Positions 26,220 through 38,200 of a stretch of 64,000 bases of DNA are shown here, piece after piece (position 1 is the first letter of the stretch; the number at the start of each line of letters is the position of its first letter). The notes below the pieces were generated by a model that searched no databases, was not told where the DNA came from, and saw nothing but the letters and a program-made list of their open reading frames with translations. The DNA is taken from NCBI GenBank assembly GCA_963971225.1, contig OZ020267.1:95407648-95471647 (forward strand), written 5' to 3'. Source of the DNA: Melieria omissa. Taxonomy: Eukaryota > Arthropoda > Insecta > Diptera > Ulidiidae. The position numbers were made by a program, and so were the translations under genes.

Positions 26220-26880
26220 CTATAGTGGTTTTATTTTTTCGAATATCCACATGTAGACGAACTGCGAAAGGACTCCTTTCCTATCCATTTTGCGAATGGC
26301 TTCACGCAAACGACGCATAACACCTAAATAGTATTCTTTATTGACCGTTTGGCCCTCCGTAAGGAATTCGTAGTGCACCAAACCACGAATATCGAAGAAA
26401 ACCGTCATAAAAACGTTGATTTTGACTGACTGACTTTGATGCTCTCTCTTCGGTTTTGGCTGATTTTCGGAGCACCATTCAGACGATTGTTGTTTGGTCG
26501 GCATATCAAATTCATAAACCCATGTTTCCCCATCATCTCTTTGGCCACATCAACACAACGCTGTTTTTTTGGCACCAGCCGAGAAGCGACGCGTTTCATG
26601 CCCAAAATATCAGTTAAAATGTGTGATCTCATCGTGCTCTAGGCTCTCTTGGCCGCCTTTTATACCATTCGTATGTTCGTGTTTTTGACATACACGCTTC
26701 ACCGTACGCCTTTTGTAACATTTGCAACGAATCGGCACACGAATTTTCATTTTTAACACAACATTTTAGGCACGCGCGTTGTTCTCACTTTTCATCCATT
26801 ATAAAAATCGCCACACAATAATTTTTCGACTTCTTCGTATAGACGCCAATCGAATACTAATCCTACTATGCGTCAAAATT
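26220..26880 (-). pseudogene. Decayed mariner transposase (lineage A)
   Basis: Read right to left, the segment has a piece of the N-terminal helix-turn-helix region (LQMLQKAYGEA...SKTRTYEWYK, about 26750-26680). The linker ILTDILGMKRVASRLVP follows near 26620-26570. Next come ETWVYEFDMPTKQQSSEW (26520-26470) and FFDIRGLVHYEF...EGQTVNKEYYLGV (26400-26310). There is an internal deletion between the first two blocks and a frame change before the third. The first catalytic aspartate motif reads GETW rather than DETW. The downstream HDNAPSH and SPDLAPCDFF motifs are missing, so the 3' half is lost. Terminal repeats were not found and the edges are approximate. It is a dead element of a different lineage from the copies at 40.6 and 62.4 kb. 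Confidence 0.75.
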
Positions 26881-29800
26881 TTACAGAACATCAATAAAAG
26901 TATTGGATAAGCATGACAAGAGTTTGTCAACGAAGTGGTTATAGAGGATTCAAAGTTATAACACAATGTGATGTAATATGGGTTATTCTGGGCTCTGGCT
27001 TCTTATTCTCTTAAGTTAGACGGCATAAAAGCTTTTGAGTCTTAAAGTGTGTATTAAATTTTTGTAAGTTATTTCAAAAAATAACTTGCGCTATACGTTT
27101 TCATTAGTCATATTAGGAAATTGGGTTGAGTTCTTCGAATTTCATGAAAGTGAAGTGAACCCCGTATGATATCCTATGTGCGCCACAGAACACAAGAAAC
27201 AAGTCAGTTTTTGGCCAGTTCTTGTAACTATTTAATTATTACATTTTCTTTATATTGACAGTTTTAGGTACATTAAGTTTCATGTTTTGTGACAACATCT
27301 CGAAGTATTTTTCAATTTGTGAATTTATTAAAACTTTTACTACCAACAACTGAATTCATTTAACAAAGTTGAAACACGTTTTTTTTGTTAATACTCCATT
27401 CTGTAATATATAATCCACAATGTGCTACTCTTAGCATTGCTTTCAGCGATATCTCACAATGCACATTGATCCACATAAGCCAAGTTTAATAAATCGGCAC
27501 ATCGACAAATACTCGAAACACTCTAACGACCCATTTGGTTCGCTTATTTTAGGCAACTAACATTTGGACAGCTTGTCACATTCATTGCTCTATTGGCATT
27601 GCGATGCTCGTTGTTGTTGTTAATGATGTCATTGTGGTTGTTGTTTTCGTTAGTGCTATCGGCTCTGTAGTGCAATTATTGTTGGCCATATTTAAAGCGG
27701 GATTTCCGTGTTCGGTTCAATTCAGTTCAGTTCGGTTCGGTTGGATTCAATTTGCGGCCAGGCACGCCGCAAATCGACATTTGAGCGTTGACGGCGCGCG
27801 TTCTCATGTCGTACGGCTGATTGGATGCGTCTGTCAATGGCCTGATGGTTGATTGGCTGATGGCTGTGCGCTGAGCCATGCCACTTTGAGCATTCCATTA
27901 CACACGTCCTTGTCAGTTGAAATTTTCCATGAAAACGCAATAAAAATTGTAACAGACAGTTTTGCTGATGTTCGTTGTAGGAATGAAATACGAAAACGCA
28001 TTGCATTCTTAGCTAAATATGTAGAAAGAAAACAAAAATATATATAACAGATGTAAAGGGATTTGACAATGGCTTCGAAAACATAGTTTGTGAGGTTATT
28101 TCTTCAGCTGCAAACGATTTTTTTGGCTCCAATCCATTATGAGATTTATGCACAAATCGCTTCCGGTTGTAAATAATGGATGTTTTTTTTTTAACTTATG
28201 TTTGTGGTGTGACAAGGTCATAAAAATTAAAAAAACAGTGCTGTCATACTTTAAGAATTTACCGTAATAAATTCACACATTATTAAATTTACACCTCATA
28301 ATTTTTTTTACAACCCTCAGTATTTTGCCACATTAAATTAGTTACAAGTTAAATTGAAAAATTGCACAAAAATTTACTATTTACGACGCCATTTCCATAG
28401 CGCACTAAATTAGCTAATACATGATTTTCAACATGAATTTGGCAGCCTTAAATTTACAGCAAACCAAAAATAAAAACAAACAAATTCCCACTGCAGAGTC
28501 GCCGAAAGTCAAGTGTTGTGTGCCGCATAGACAATTTTGGACGAAAACCGGCCAAAGCTGCAGCAAATTCTGCTGTGCGCTGCCCGTAGCGTAAATTTTG
28601 TGCCAAAGATAACAAGACACAACAACAACAGCAACAATGGAAAAGTGAAATATACAAATTTCCAAAAAAAAAATAACAATAAACAAAATGCGCTCAAGCG
28701 TTTTCACGTTGCTGTAGCTTTCAGTTTTTTTATGTAAACTGCCAGATTGATGCGCTTTCAATTGTGAGTTATTAATAGTTCTTGGGAAAATATTTTTTTA
28801 AGACAGGAAAGCGCAAAGGGAACGAGTGCAAAGGAAATAAGCGCAGCAGTGAATAGTGGAATGTTTCAGCGTAAACATATTTGTTGTTGATCTTTTCTGT
28901 GTCAAATATTGAGTTAATTTTGGCGACCATGTCTTATTTTTAGAATTGCAATAGGCGAAAAGCTGTTCAATACCAGGTTATTCGTTGATTCTTTTGTGGA
29001 TTCCTTCTACTGAATTCAATCTGATTTTGCCAAGAAAATAAATTCATTTTCAACTCAGTTTATTAACTTTTATGAAAAAATACACAGATGTTAGCCAATT
29101 ATTGTTTTTGTAATGGATAAATTAATGCTATTAAGTAAGACAGTTGATTCCTTCGAAGCCATTTTGGAAAGTCCCAAATTCTACGCAAACATTATTGGCC
29201 ACATTCTGTACATAATTTTTGAGCCCACAACCATTTGAAGTCATATTTGCCACCCACAATATTTGTATCAAACAGATATTTGGAAAGGATTTGAACACCC
29301 AAATGCCTCATAGCGGTCACAATGATGCGTTCTTCTTCTTCTTTTTTTACAATGCGAGTTTTTTCGTTGGACAATAAGGTAATCTTCCCGTCAATGGCGG
29401 TTTTTGATTTCTGTTGAATAATTTCAAGATTTTATCGAGTTAAATGTTGGTTTAGTGCTCTCAATTGTAAATTTGTTGATCCAAAGTAATATTTCAAGTT
29501 TCAAGCACGCGTGCTTAATGACATTTGTCAAGTTTACAGAGTTGCCAATTTGTAAAACTAGAATTCCACAACGCAAACCATTGGATTTATGTTCGCTTCG
29601 GGTTGTAAAACAGCTAATATTAAAATCTTTTCGCGTAAAACCCTCGATAAAAGAACAAAATTTTCATTTGCCTAAGAATCGGAATCTGCCAGTTAAATAT
29701 CTGTTGGAGGGCTCAGATAAAAACATGCCTGACATTTTGCACAGCAAAATCCTCTGCCTACATAAGCTTTTTTATAAATTAATATATTGATAGTTAAACG

Positions 29801-31353
29801 TGAAAGGGTTAACAACATATAAAAGGTGGAACGTACCAAAAATTTGAGCTAAAAATTACAAATGCGATTTTTTGCTACTTGCCTTCAACTAAAAATAAAC
29901 TTGAGTAAAATTATTCATAGTTTTCTTTGGAAAATTGACTGCACTTGAATGATCTCGAAGCTTGTGCACCGCCACCAATGCTCCGCTCTCCCCTTAAAGC
30001 TGTCACTGGAGCAACGTGCAGTAATAAAATTCGAAATTGGCGCATTTTCATAAAACAGTTTCGTTGAGTATTTCCTCGGAACTAAAATTGAAAATTTACT
30101 AATCACCCAAACATCTCATTAGTAAAATTCTTTAAAATTAATGCTGCCAAATTGAGGCGCACATAAATTATTGTCAAAACAAGCTGAACTGTTAATTGTT
30201 TACAAGTATTTTATTTGGAATATGCAAACATGAAACAACAATAAATACAAATGTGTACAAAAAAGTAACTTAATTAATTAAAGTAATGAAAATTTGTGAG
30301 TATTATTTGTTGCTGTTGTTGCGCTATAGCGAGCGACGTGAAGTGCTGTGTCGTCACAGTCGACCGCCTGACGTTGCTGATGTGAGTTTAATTGAAGCTG
30401 TCAATTAAAAAGTTTGGCCGTCACTGTTTGGCCAAATGATGGATGAACATAAATGGAAATTCTGGTACGGCAGCTGCGATGGCAGTGCGGCGGTCGCTGC
30501 AGCTGGCGTGAGCGGCTTTAGAGGCTAAAAGTTATGACCAATTGTGCTAAAACTCATTTAACGCGGCCGAGTTAATTTAATGCCAAATCAGATTAAATAG
30601 TTTCATAAAGATTTATGATCCACTTGCAGGCCGGCGTTGATCGGGCAGCAGTGCTTGTGCAGTTTTATTGCCCTAACGGTATAAATGTAATGGAAGTGCC
30701 ATAAAGACTCGCCTCGATAACCCTTTGCTGGCGACAAAAATATGCAAGCAAAAATCTGTTAAGCTGAAAAATAGAATGTGATTGTGATTCGGGCGCGCGT
30801 TCAGATGTGTTTGCTCTCAACTTCCGTCCAGGCGAGTATTTATGCCTTTTCATTTCTGGCCAGCGGCTAAGCTTCAGATTTGCTCGGGCACACGCGCGCA
30901 AATGCTCGTTAACGCCCAGGCGGTGTATGTATGCGTACGTGCGGGTGTTTGTTTTTGCAACACACCGCTGAACGCTTCAGTGCACGGCATAAGCCTGAAT
31001 TTTTGCAGCGTTTTATATTTGACTAGGTGCAAGTGGGAATTTACAAATTGGAGCGTGTTGGTTTTTGTAGATTTTGCAGTAGCCGTTGGGCATTGGTGGA
31101 TATGGGAAAATGTATAAAGCAACAGACGGGAAGTGAGCCTTAAATTGCTCAACACTAGTTTTAATTTTAGAATCCACAGAATATTGCTGAAAGTGCAAAA
31201 GTGCTTAAATGCGTTTTGACAAATATTGAAAGAACCATTGCTAGCGTTTTAACTTCAAGCCTACAGACTGCCTGAAAGTATGCTTTAAATGTTTTTACTA
31301 GAGTTTGTAGAAAATGCAAACAATTATAAATACAAAAACTTTGGCGTTAAAGC
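26881..31353. other. Intronic DNA without recognised genes
   Basis: Mostly AT-rich. 27.60-28.0 kb carries CAGTT/CGGTT short repeats. Two unassigned frames lie at 29192-29374 (minus) and 29455-29790 (plus). 30.30-31.10 kb is a GC-richer island. No recognised protein domain. Confidence 0.4.
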
Positions 31354-31361
31354 CCAAATAC

Positions 31362-31898
31362 TAGTGTCCGACTGAAACCACTTTTATGGGACCTTTCGGT
31401 CCCAATTTCGTGTTATTTTTTTTTAATATTCGGAAACTTTCTAGTGGAAATAAAAATCACCACATCAAGCATCCAATTCACCATTTTTCAATAAACGAAT
31501 TTTACTTTAAGTAAATAAAGAACAAACAAACTAACATAACATAAATAAGTAAATACCTATTAATAAAAATAATTCATTCAATTTTTAAAAACATAAACAT
31601 AAAAAAATCACCCTTTCGTACCTTACTCGCTAATATTCAAAATTAAATAGTTTATAGTTTAAATGTTATATTCTAGAAAAATAAGTTTATTTACATTGGT
31701 GGCATCTAAATTCTCCTTCTCGTCCGTTCACTATATGTATATCTGCTCGGCTGCACTAAATAGCTGTTCACTCGCTACACAATAAAATGTAAAAAATATT
31801 CTAGAAAGTTTTGGTTTCGGCCGTTCGGGCATTTTGTGGCCGAAACTTAAACCGAAACCACTTATTTCGGCCGAAACCGAATATTCGGTCGGACACTA
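31362..31898. mobile_element. hAT-type MITE with 8-bp target-site duplication
   Basis: The 537-bp element starts TAGTGTCCGACTGAA and ends TTCGGTCGGACACTA, inverted repeats of about 15 bp with one mismatch. It is flanked by identical CCAAATAC copies at 31354-31361 and 31899-31906. An 8-bp duplication with such ends is the hAT signature. Subterminal DNA is rich in TTCGGCCGAA-like palindromes, and a GGGACC-TTTC-GGTCCC hairpin lies near the left end. There is no transposase, so it is non-autonomous. Confidence 0.82.
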
Positions 31899-31906
31899 CC
31901 AAATAC

Positions 31907-33165
31907 ACCATCCACAACTGTAAGCAGATCGCCTGAAAGTATGCTTTAATGTCTGCATACCGTTTTTCACTGAAATAACTCAATCCTTGCCTTTGTCGTT
32001 TGAATAATTATTATTATTTATTATATTTTCCAACCATAAATAAAAGCGCAAGGAAAACAAGCTTGAAAAAACAACGAAACATTGCACTGCGCGAGAAATG
32101 ATTGCATGCGATTTCCATTGAAACATTGTTATTATTTGTGCAAAATAAATTATTTAAAAGAAATTGCCATTTGCGTGACTATTACAGCAACGCCAGCAAC
32201 CGACATTACCATCGCCCGCAGCGCCAACAGTGCCAGCAACAACAACAGCCATTTTGGCGAATTGACAAACACATACTTACACACACACACAACTGTTGGC
32301 AGCAACAGTGGCAAAAAGCCGTAGCGACTGTAGAAATGCCTGCCGGCTGGCGCAGAACACGCGCTGCGCTGTAATGTGCCACAAAATGATGGTTGTTGCT
32401 GCTGTGTATGTAAAATGCACGTATCTATATGTCCATATGTCCTTTGCGGTGCTGTGAGCGCGGCGCTGCAGCTCTCGCGTTTGGTGTTGGTATTGACGGG
32501 TGTTGCGTTTGTGGCCATAATTCATGGCGCATCAATTGCACTGCCGCACACACATAGACACAGACACAGTCGCAAATATATTGTAAATGCATGTGTGCAT
32601 ATGCAGCACTTGTGCGCCGGCCTGCGCTGACCAATGTTGAGGCGTTGAGGTTTTCCGCTTTTCATTTTTAATGCCATTTACGAAAGCAATAAAACCGATA
32701 GCACCGACTGATGGCGCAAAGGACGCCCGAGTATGCGAATGCGCCATTAATGCGATGTGCTGTTTATTGCTCGATGCGTCTGCAATATTGGTTTTTACGT
32801 TTAACCCTTCGAAGCCCATATTCGGGCACATGCATGCTTTTCAACTTTAGCTTAGATAAACAATTCCAACAGTTAACTATTAATGAATATAGATGTATGT
32901 ACTATGGGACAAAAGTATCTATGAGTCTAAGATCCTAAATAATGCAAACCCTAAACTATACTCATAAGTAAAACCTTAGTGTAACCTATGAATATTGCAG
33001 AGTTGAATGCTTCTAGCGACTGCCTTGTTTAACTAGTAAGGAGATTGAGGTTTTCAGCTTAACCCACTAAAACAAATTTTTATTGCACTTCAAGGTAATT
33101 TCTTGAACCTGAATACGAATTTAAAACTCACTTTTTGATTGTGTAAAGTTAAATCGCTTCTAGGC
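31907..33165. other. Intronic DNA, GC-richer island with CA/CAA repeats
   Basis: 32.17-32.80 kb is GC-richer with CAA-type and CA-type repeats near 32220 and 32280. Overlapping frames on both strands have no domains. Nothing else recognised. Confidence 0.4.
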
Positions 33166-33203
33166 GGCCTTTACTATTTATTGAATAATAAATAGTAAAG
33201 GCC
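33166..33203. repeat. Perfect 17-bp-arm hairpin
   Basis: GGCCTTTACTATTTATT, a 4-base loop GAAT, then the exact reverse complement. AAGGCCGTAAA recurs about 35 bp to the right, so it may be the tip of an old inverted-repeat element. Confidence 0.8.
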
Positions 33204-33430
33204 GTAAAATATAATAAATATATAAAAAAAATAAAAGGCCGTAAAGGCGATATGCAAGTTTGTTTTTAGTTTATTTGCTACTTGTTAGAATTTTTATTCA
33301 GCTTGATATGATAAGAAAACTATCTAATTTAAATTTTGTAAACAAATTTTGTATAAACAACCAGCTGCCAAATTAAACCTCATTGAACAGTGTGGACGGT
33401 CGTGTTCAACAAAAAGCTCTTTTTACTTAA

Positions 33431-33855
33431 CCCCTAATGGGTACAATTTTACCCATGAAAACTGACCTTTTAAAAAAATCACAGAAAAGTTCGTGGTAGA
33501 GATATCTCAAAATCCTTAATAGGGATGGTTGGGATGGAACTACCTTAGTCCAAAAATTTTGAATTTTCCGGAGGTGGAAAATGTGGCGAAACGTAATGAC
33601 CCTAGAACCTCACAAAAATGTGCCTCCTAACTCACCTGCAAACAATACATCTTTTGTTCACGTGTTTAGCTGATCACTTTAAAAAGTATGGAAAAAAGCT
33701 ACCATTACTGCCTAATGGGTACAAAATACCCAATGAATATCTCAGCAACGTGCAGAGATAGAAATTTTGTTTCTGATCATTTTGGGTCAATTCCAGGTCG
33801 TGTATGAAATTTTATCACAATCGTATGGGCGGAACTGGTACCCGGCAGCAATGGG
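33431..33855. mobile_element. TTAA-flanked MITE, piggyBac-like, candidate
   Basis: The 425-bp segment is flanked by TTAA at 33427-33430 and 33856-33859. It begins CCCCTAATGGGTAC and ends GGTACCCGGCAGCAATGGG, so both ends carry CCC and a nearby GGGTAC in inverted orientation. Internal copies of TAATGGGTACAA...TACCCAATG make short palindromes. TTAA targets are diagnostic of piggyBac transposases, but the inverted repeat is short and interrupted. Confidence 0.5.
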
Positions 33856-33931
33856 TTAAACTAATTTAAATGAGTCAGTTTGAACGCTATTTTGAAAGTT
33901 AGTCAGCTATTAACTTTGTTGCTGGTGTGTT

Positions 33932-35081
33932 GATCACATCAAAACTAGTTGGTGATTGTCGTGGCTGCCTAAATACCAGTGTCCGAAAAGTGTATTTTGA
34001 GCAAATAAAACGAGTTTTTGAACAAAAATGTTAACCTTGATATAGTGAACAACCTCAATACAGTGAACAGGCCTTGCAATAATTAGTTCACTATATCCAG
34101 ACACCACTGTACGTGGGCATTCCGATAAGTACTTAGCCCCACCGCCCGATGGTGCCCACTATCGTAAGAGAAATTTACTATCGTGTAGTACATCCTCGTA
34201 GACGGCTACTGTCAAAATTTCAGCCATATTGGATTTGTAGTTTTGTTTTGACTCCGTGTGGAAACGAACGTGTCCGCGGATTTTAGAAAAATGGAAAAAG
34301 AGCAATATCGGTCGGTGATTCGCCAAATTGGTCGCATTAGGCTACGAACAGCTGCCCCATCCACCGTATTCTCCAGATTTGGCCCCGTGTGACTTCTTTT
34401 TGTTTCCAAACTTGAAAAAGTCACTCGCCGGGTAGAAATTTGAGTCGAATGAAGAAGTTATCGCCGCCACGGAGGCCTCCAGAAAACGTATTTTTCAGAC
34501 GGTCGACGGACGATCACATCAAAACTAGTTGGTGATTGTCGTGGCTGCCTAAATACCAGTGTCCGAAAAGTGTATTTTGAGCAAATAAAACGAGTTTTTG
34601 AACAAAAATGTTAACCTTGATATAGTGAACAACCTCAATACAGTGAACAGGCCTTGCAATAATTAGCTCACTATATCCAGACACCACTGTACGTGGGCAT
34701 TCCGATAAGTACTTAGCCCCACCGCCCGATGGTGCCCACTATCGTAAGAGAAATTTACTATCGTGTAGTACATCCTCGTAGACGGCTACTGTCAAAATTT
34801 CAGCCATATTGGATTTGTAGTTTTGTTTTGACTCCGTGTGGAAACGAACGTGTCCGCGGATTTTAGAAAAATGGAAAAAGAGCAATATCGGTCGGTGATT
34901 CGCCAAATTGGTCGCATTAGGCTACGAACAGCTGCCCCATCCACCGTATTCTCCAGATTTGGCCCCGTGTGACTTCTTTTTGTTTCCAAACTTGAAAAAG
35001 TCACTCGCCGGGCAGAAATTTGAGTCGAATGAAGAAGTTATCGCCGCCACGGAGGCCTCCAGAAAACGTATTTTTCAGACG
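33932..35081 (+). repeat. 570-bp tandem duplication with 10-bp filler
   Basis: 33932-34501 and 34512-35081 are almost identical (two differences seen: T/C at 34078/34658 and T/C at 34437/35017). They are separated by GTCGACGGAC. The unit starts upstream of the mariner terminal repeat and ends inside its transposase remnant, so the duplication postdates the insertion. Each unit also holds a pogo-like TA-flanked segment (33976-34109 in the first) with GATATAGTGAAC / GTTCACTATATC inverted arms. Confidence 0.9.
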
Positions 35082-35213
35082 GGTTAAAGAAGTTGGAGCA
35101 TCGCTGGGTCAAGTGTATCGAGTTAAAATTAGACTACGTTGAGAAATAAATCGCCACTTTTCCAAAATTTTCGTTTTTCTTTTGTAGGCTGAGTACTTAT
35201 CGGACCACCCACG
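34112..35213 (+). mobile_element. Internally deleted mariner, partly duplicated (lineage B)
   Basis: The left end CGTGGGCATTCCGATAAGTA and right end TACTTATCGGACCACCCACG are inverted repeats of about 28 bp with a few mismatches. TA flanks lie at 34110-34111 and 35214-35215. The coding remnant opens with ATGGAAAAAGAGCAATAT (34291; MEKEQYRSVIR, a classic mariner N-terminus). It then jumps to the C-terminal block containing LPHPPYSPDLAPCDFFLF and the end ...LKKLEHRWVKCIELK, so roughly the middle three quarters of the transposase are deleted. The tandem duplication repeats the left end and the remnant; only the second copy has the right end. It is non-functional. Confidence 0.85.
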
Positions 35214-35215
35214 TA

Positions 35216-38200
35216 TATATATAAAATATAATATATATAAAATGTAGCTAATGTTGCTAACAAAAATAAAAAAAGGTATTGTATCGTAGGCAACTGGTGG
35301 GTCGGCGAACTTGCTGGGCCACACTCGCCACTTAGCAATCCAACTCCTCTCTCTTGTTTTCTTGTTGAGTTGACTTTACTTTCAAATATTTCCAGTTAAA
35401 CCACACTGTCCACAGCACAATTAAAAAACAAAAGCAGTCTTCGAGAGTAAAAGACCTAATTTGTCAATATTAGGATGCAAAAATGATTGCAAATTCTGAG
35501 GTATGTTTTTCAGGTTTGCCATGATTAAAATCGATTTGACATCATCATTGAACAAGAACAAGTGTGACAGAATCAAAGCGGTTACAGAGATATTGCCAAT
35601 GAGATAGTGAAATCAAATACTTATATTGTATTTTTTTATTAAACGAATTCAGCATTTAAAGTATTGTTCAAATATAAGTGGTTACAGTGATTATATTTCT
35701 CAAATCATAATGTTCAATCATTTACAAGTATTAGTGGTCATTACGTTGTGCATCGCATTGTGTGGTTTAAGAGTTGCAGTAGCTCGGAGCAAACAAATAA
35801 AATGACAATGAATGCGTGAAGCAATACGAAAGGGTGAAGTTAAATGTGCGTGAAATTGTTGGCGCACAATGGGCTAATGGCAGTTAATCGTTGCAATACA
35901 TTGTTCGAGTAAGTGCAATAAATGTTGGGGCAAGCAACAAGTAGATTTATGGGTCGATTGCGTAAGACTTGCGTGTCTCTGTAATAAGTGTTCAATTTTG
36001 TCTGCAAAAATCAATAGTCATTTAAAATGTGATGTGGCAATTAGCAGCGAAACTAAAAGTATAACACAAAGCATTTTTGCAACTGTCGATAATAAATGAT
36101 GCATTTAAAATCAGTTTCATATAATTGCATACATTTAGAAAAATTTTAAATTATAAATTGAAGTTAACAATTTATAAAAGTAAAAATCAATACAATTTCA
36201 TAAAGCAATGCGATTATCTGGGCGTAACTCCTTCTTTACAGAAGTTATTGCAAGTTACACTCAAGTTTGTGATTTGTCTGTGTATTCAATTCCGAAAAAA
36301 CAATTACGTCGAGTAAATACTTATTTAGCCCTTTCACTACAGGTTTTTACTGGGCAAAGTTAAAATTTTAAATTTTACATCTTAGGCTTCTATGTGGTTA
36401 TATTAGCAACATTCCATAGGCAATTTTTTTAATTTTTATACTCGGACCCTGTATTTTAGAGTGTTTTTCTATGAGAGAAACCACATCGTTGTGGCTGTAA
36501 TAATTACTTAAACATACAACTTTTTACGCATAGTTAACGAAAATTTGAAATTCTTCATTGACTTCAGCCAAAATTAAAAAAAAAAGTATCTCAATTGAAA
36601 GAAAACGTCAAATTAAAAAGTTCTTTAATTTTTTCTGCTTCTTCTTCCTTTACTGTGTCACTTACTTACTTTACTTTTCTTCTTTAAACTTAAATATTCA
36701 TTTTATTAATTTCGTATTTTTCCTAAAACTTCAAGCTATTCTAAAGACCAACAAAAAATGAATGAATTCTTGCAACCATAGAGGATGCAGACGTCAACAA
36801 AGTCGCATGTTGCCATATGGAAACAAAATAGCAAAAGAGTTAGTAAGCTTTTAAACACTGTGCTTCGTCATTCAAAGCCCAATCCAATGTGAATAGCAAT
36901 TATTTTTATTTATATGCATCCATGCAAATGGCGGCATCACAGCTTCATTGGGTATTATAAAAGTGGCAGCCATTGGATTCAGTTACTGTTAACAATGACG
37001 AAAATCTTCTACTAAGATTGAAGACTGAGACTGGAAAAACGTAACTGTCAAATGTCTGCTCTGCGTTTGTGATTGATTATAAAGCCAATTGGCAGATAAG
37101 AAACATTTTTATAAAATCACTGCGTCAGAAAAGAGTTAAAGACGCTCAATCAATAAGAACAGATTCAGTGACATGAATAACATTCTGACACTTCAATTAC
37201 CAATACAAAACAAATAAAATCAAATCAGCAACAACAGGAAATACATAAACGAGCACCGTACCAGGGGCGTAGCTAGAAATTGGTCATGGGGGGGAGGGGG
37301 GTGTTAGATAATAAGTATTGTGACACTGACTATTGACTGCTCAACTGCAGCGTTTTCACTCTAAGAATTTTTCTATTAATGTTTTTTCAACATGTTAATG
37401 TGCCTTCTGAAAAATGGTATTTGCCATTTGGAATTACGTGCTTTTTAATTAAAATGCACATGCCAAAAGGGTATTTTGTGGTGGTATGGTTGTATGTGAC
37501 TTAGTGCATTCAAAGCTTAAATTTTTCTGTGATGTTTTCATTTTCATTTAATTTATTTAAACAATCATTGCACAATTAAAATTTCGTCTTTTTTTAGTTA
37601 AAATTTCATGAAATTCGGTTCACTGGGAGCGTAGTTATTGCATCTGAAGTGAAAGTATGTTTGTATCATCGGCAAAAAATGAGTGTCGAACAAAGAGCCA
37701 ATAATAACTTTTGTTTTAAAATTGTTAAAACTTTAAAACAAAAATTTGTATCGATGAACCAAGTTTATGGTGATGACTGTTTATTCCATGACAGAGTTCA
37801 TTTCCAACAATTGTCAGGACATAAATCAAACAACAGAAATCTGCGATCACGATAGATTCTATCAAAACTAAGCGATAATTCATCAATCATTAATCTCTCA
37901 TTTCCAAGAGTAATAGTCTAAGGAATTATTGTTGTATATTTTAATTGAACTTTATTATTTTGTAACAAGTATTCTAGTTTTATGGATAACCTGCTAAAAT
38001 TTATTTTTTAAATTTATAAATTTCAGCCAAAATCTTCATCAAAATTCCTGAAATTGGATTCAAGTACCTAAATAACATGAGTTCATCGTTTTTTAACTAA
38101 TCATTTGGCTATCGAAAGACGTCATCACATCGATTCGACACTTGTGACTAATTTTGTGACTAAAAATCTTATTTTAACTATCACCTTTACCCTCTTTTTA

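Noticed and set aside
29192..29790. Two ORFs of 60 and 111 codons on opposite strands
   Set aside because: No domain recognised. Possibly old transposon DNA, but unsupported.
34212..35004. Two identical 70-codon minus-strand ORFs
   Set aside because: Antisense of the duplicated mariner remnant.
37262..37300. hAT-like terminus CAGGGGCGTAGCTAG followed by a G-rich run
   Set aside because: No matching second end or target duplication was found.
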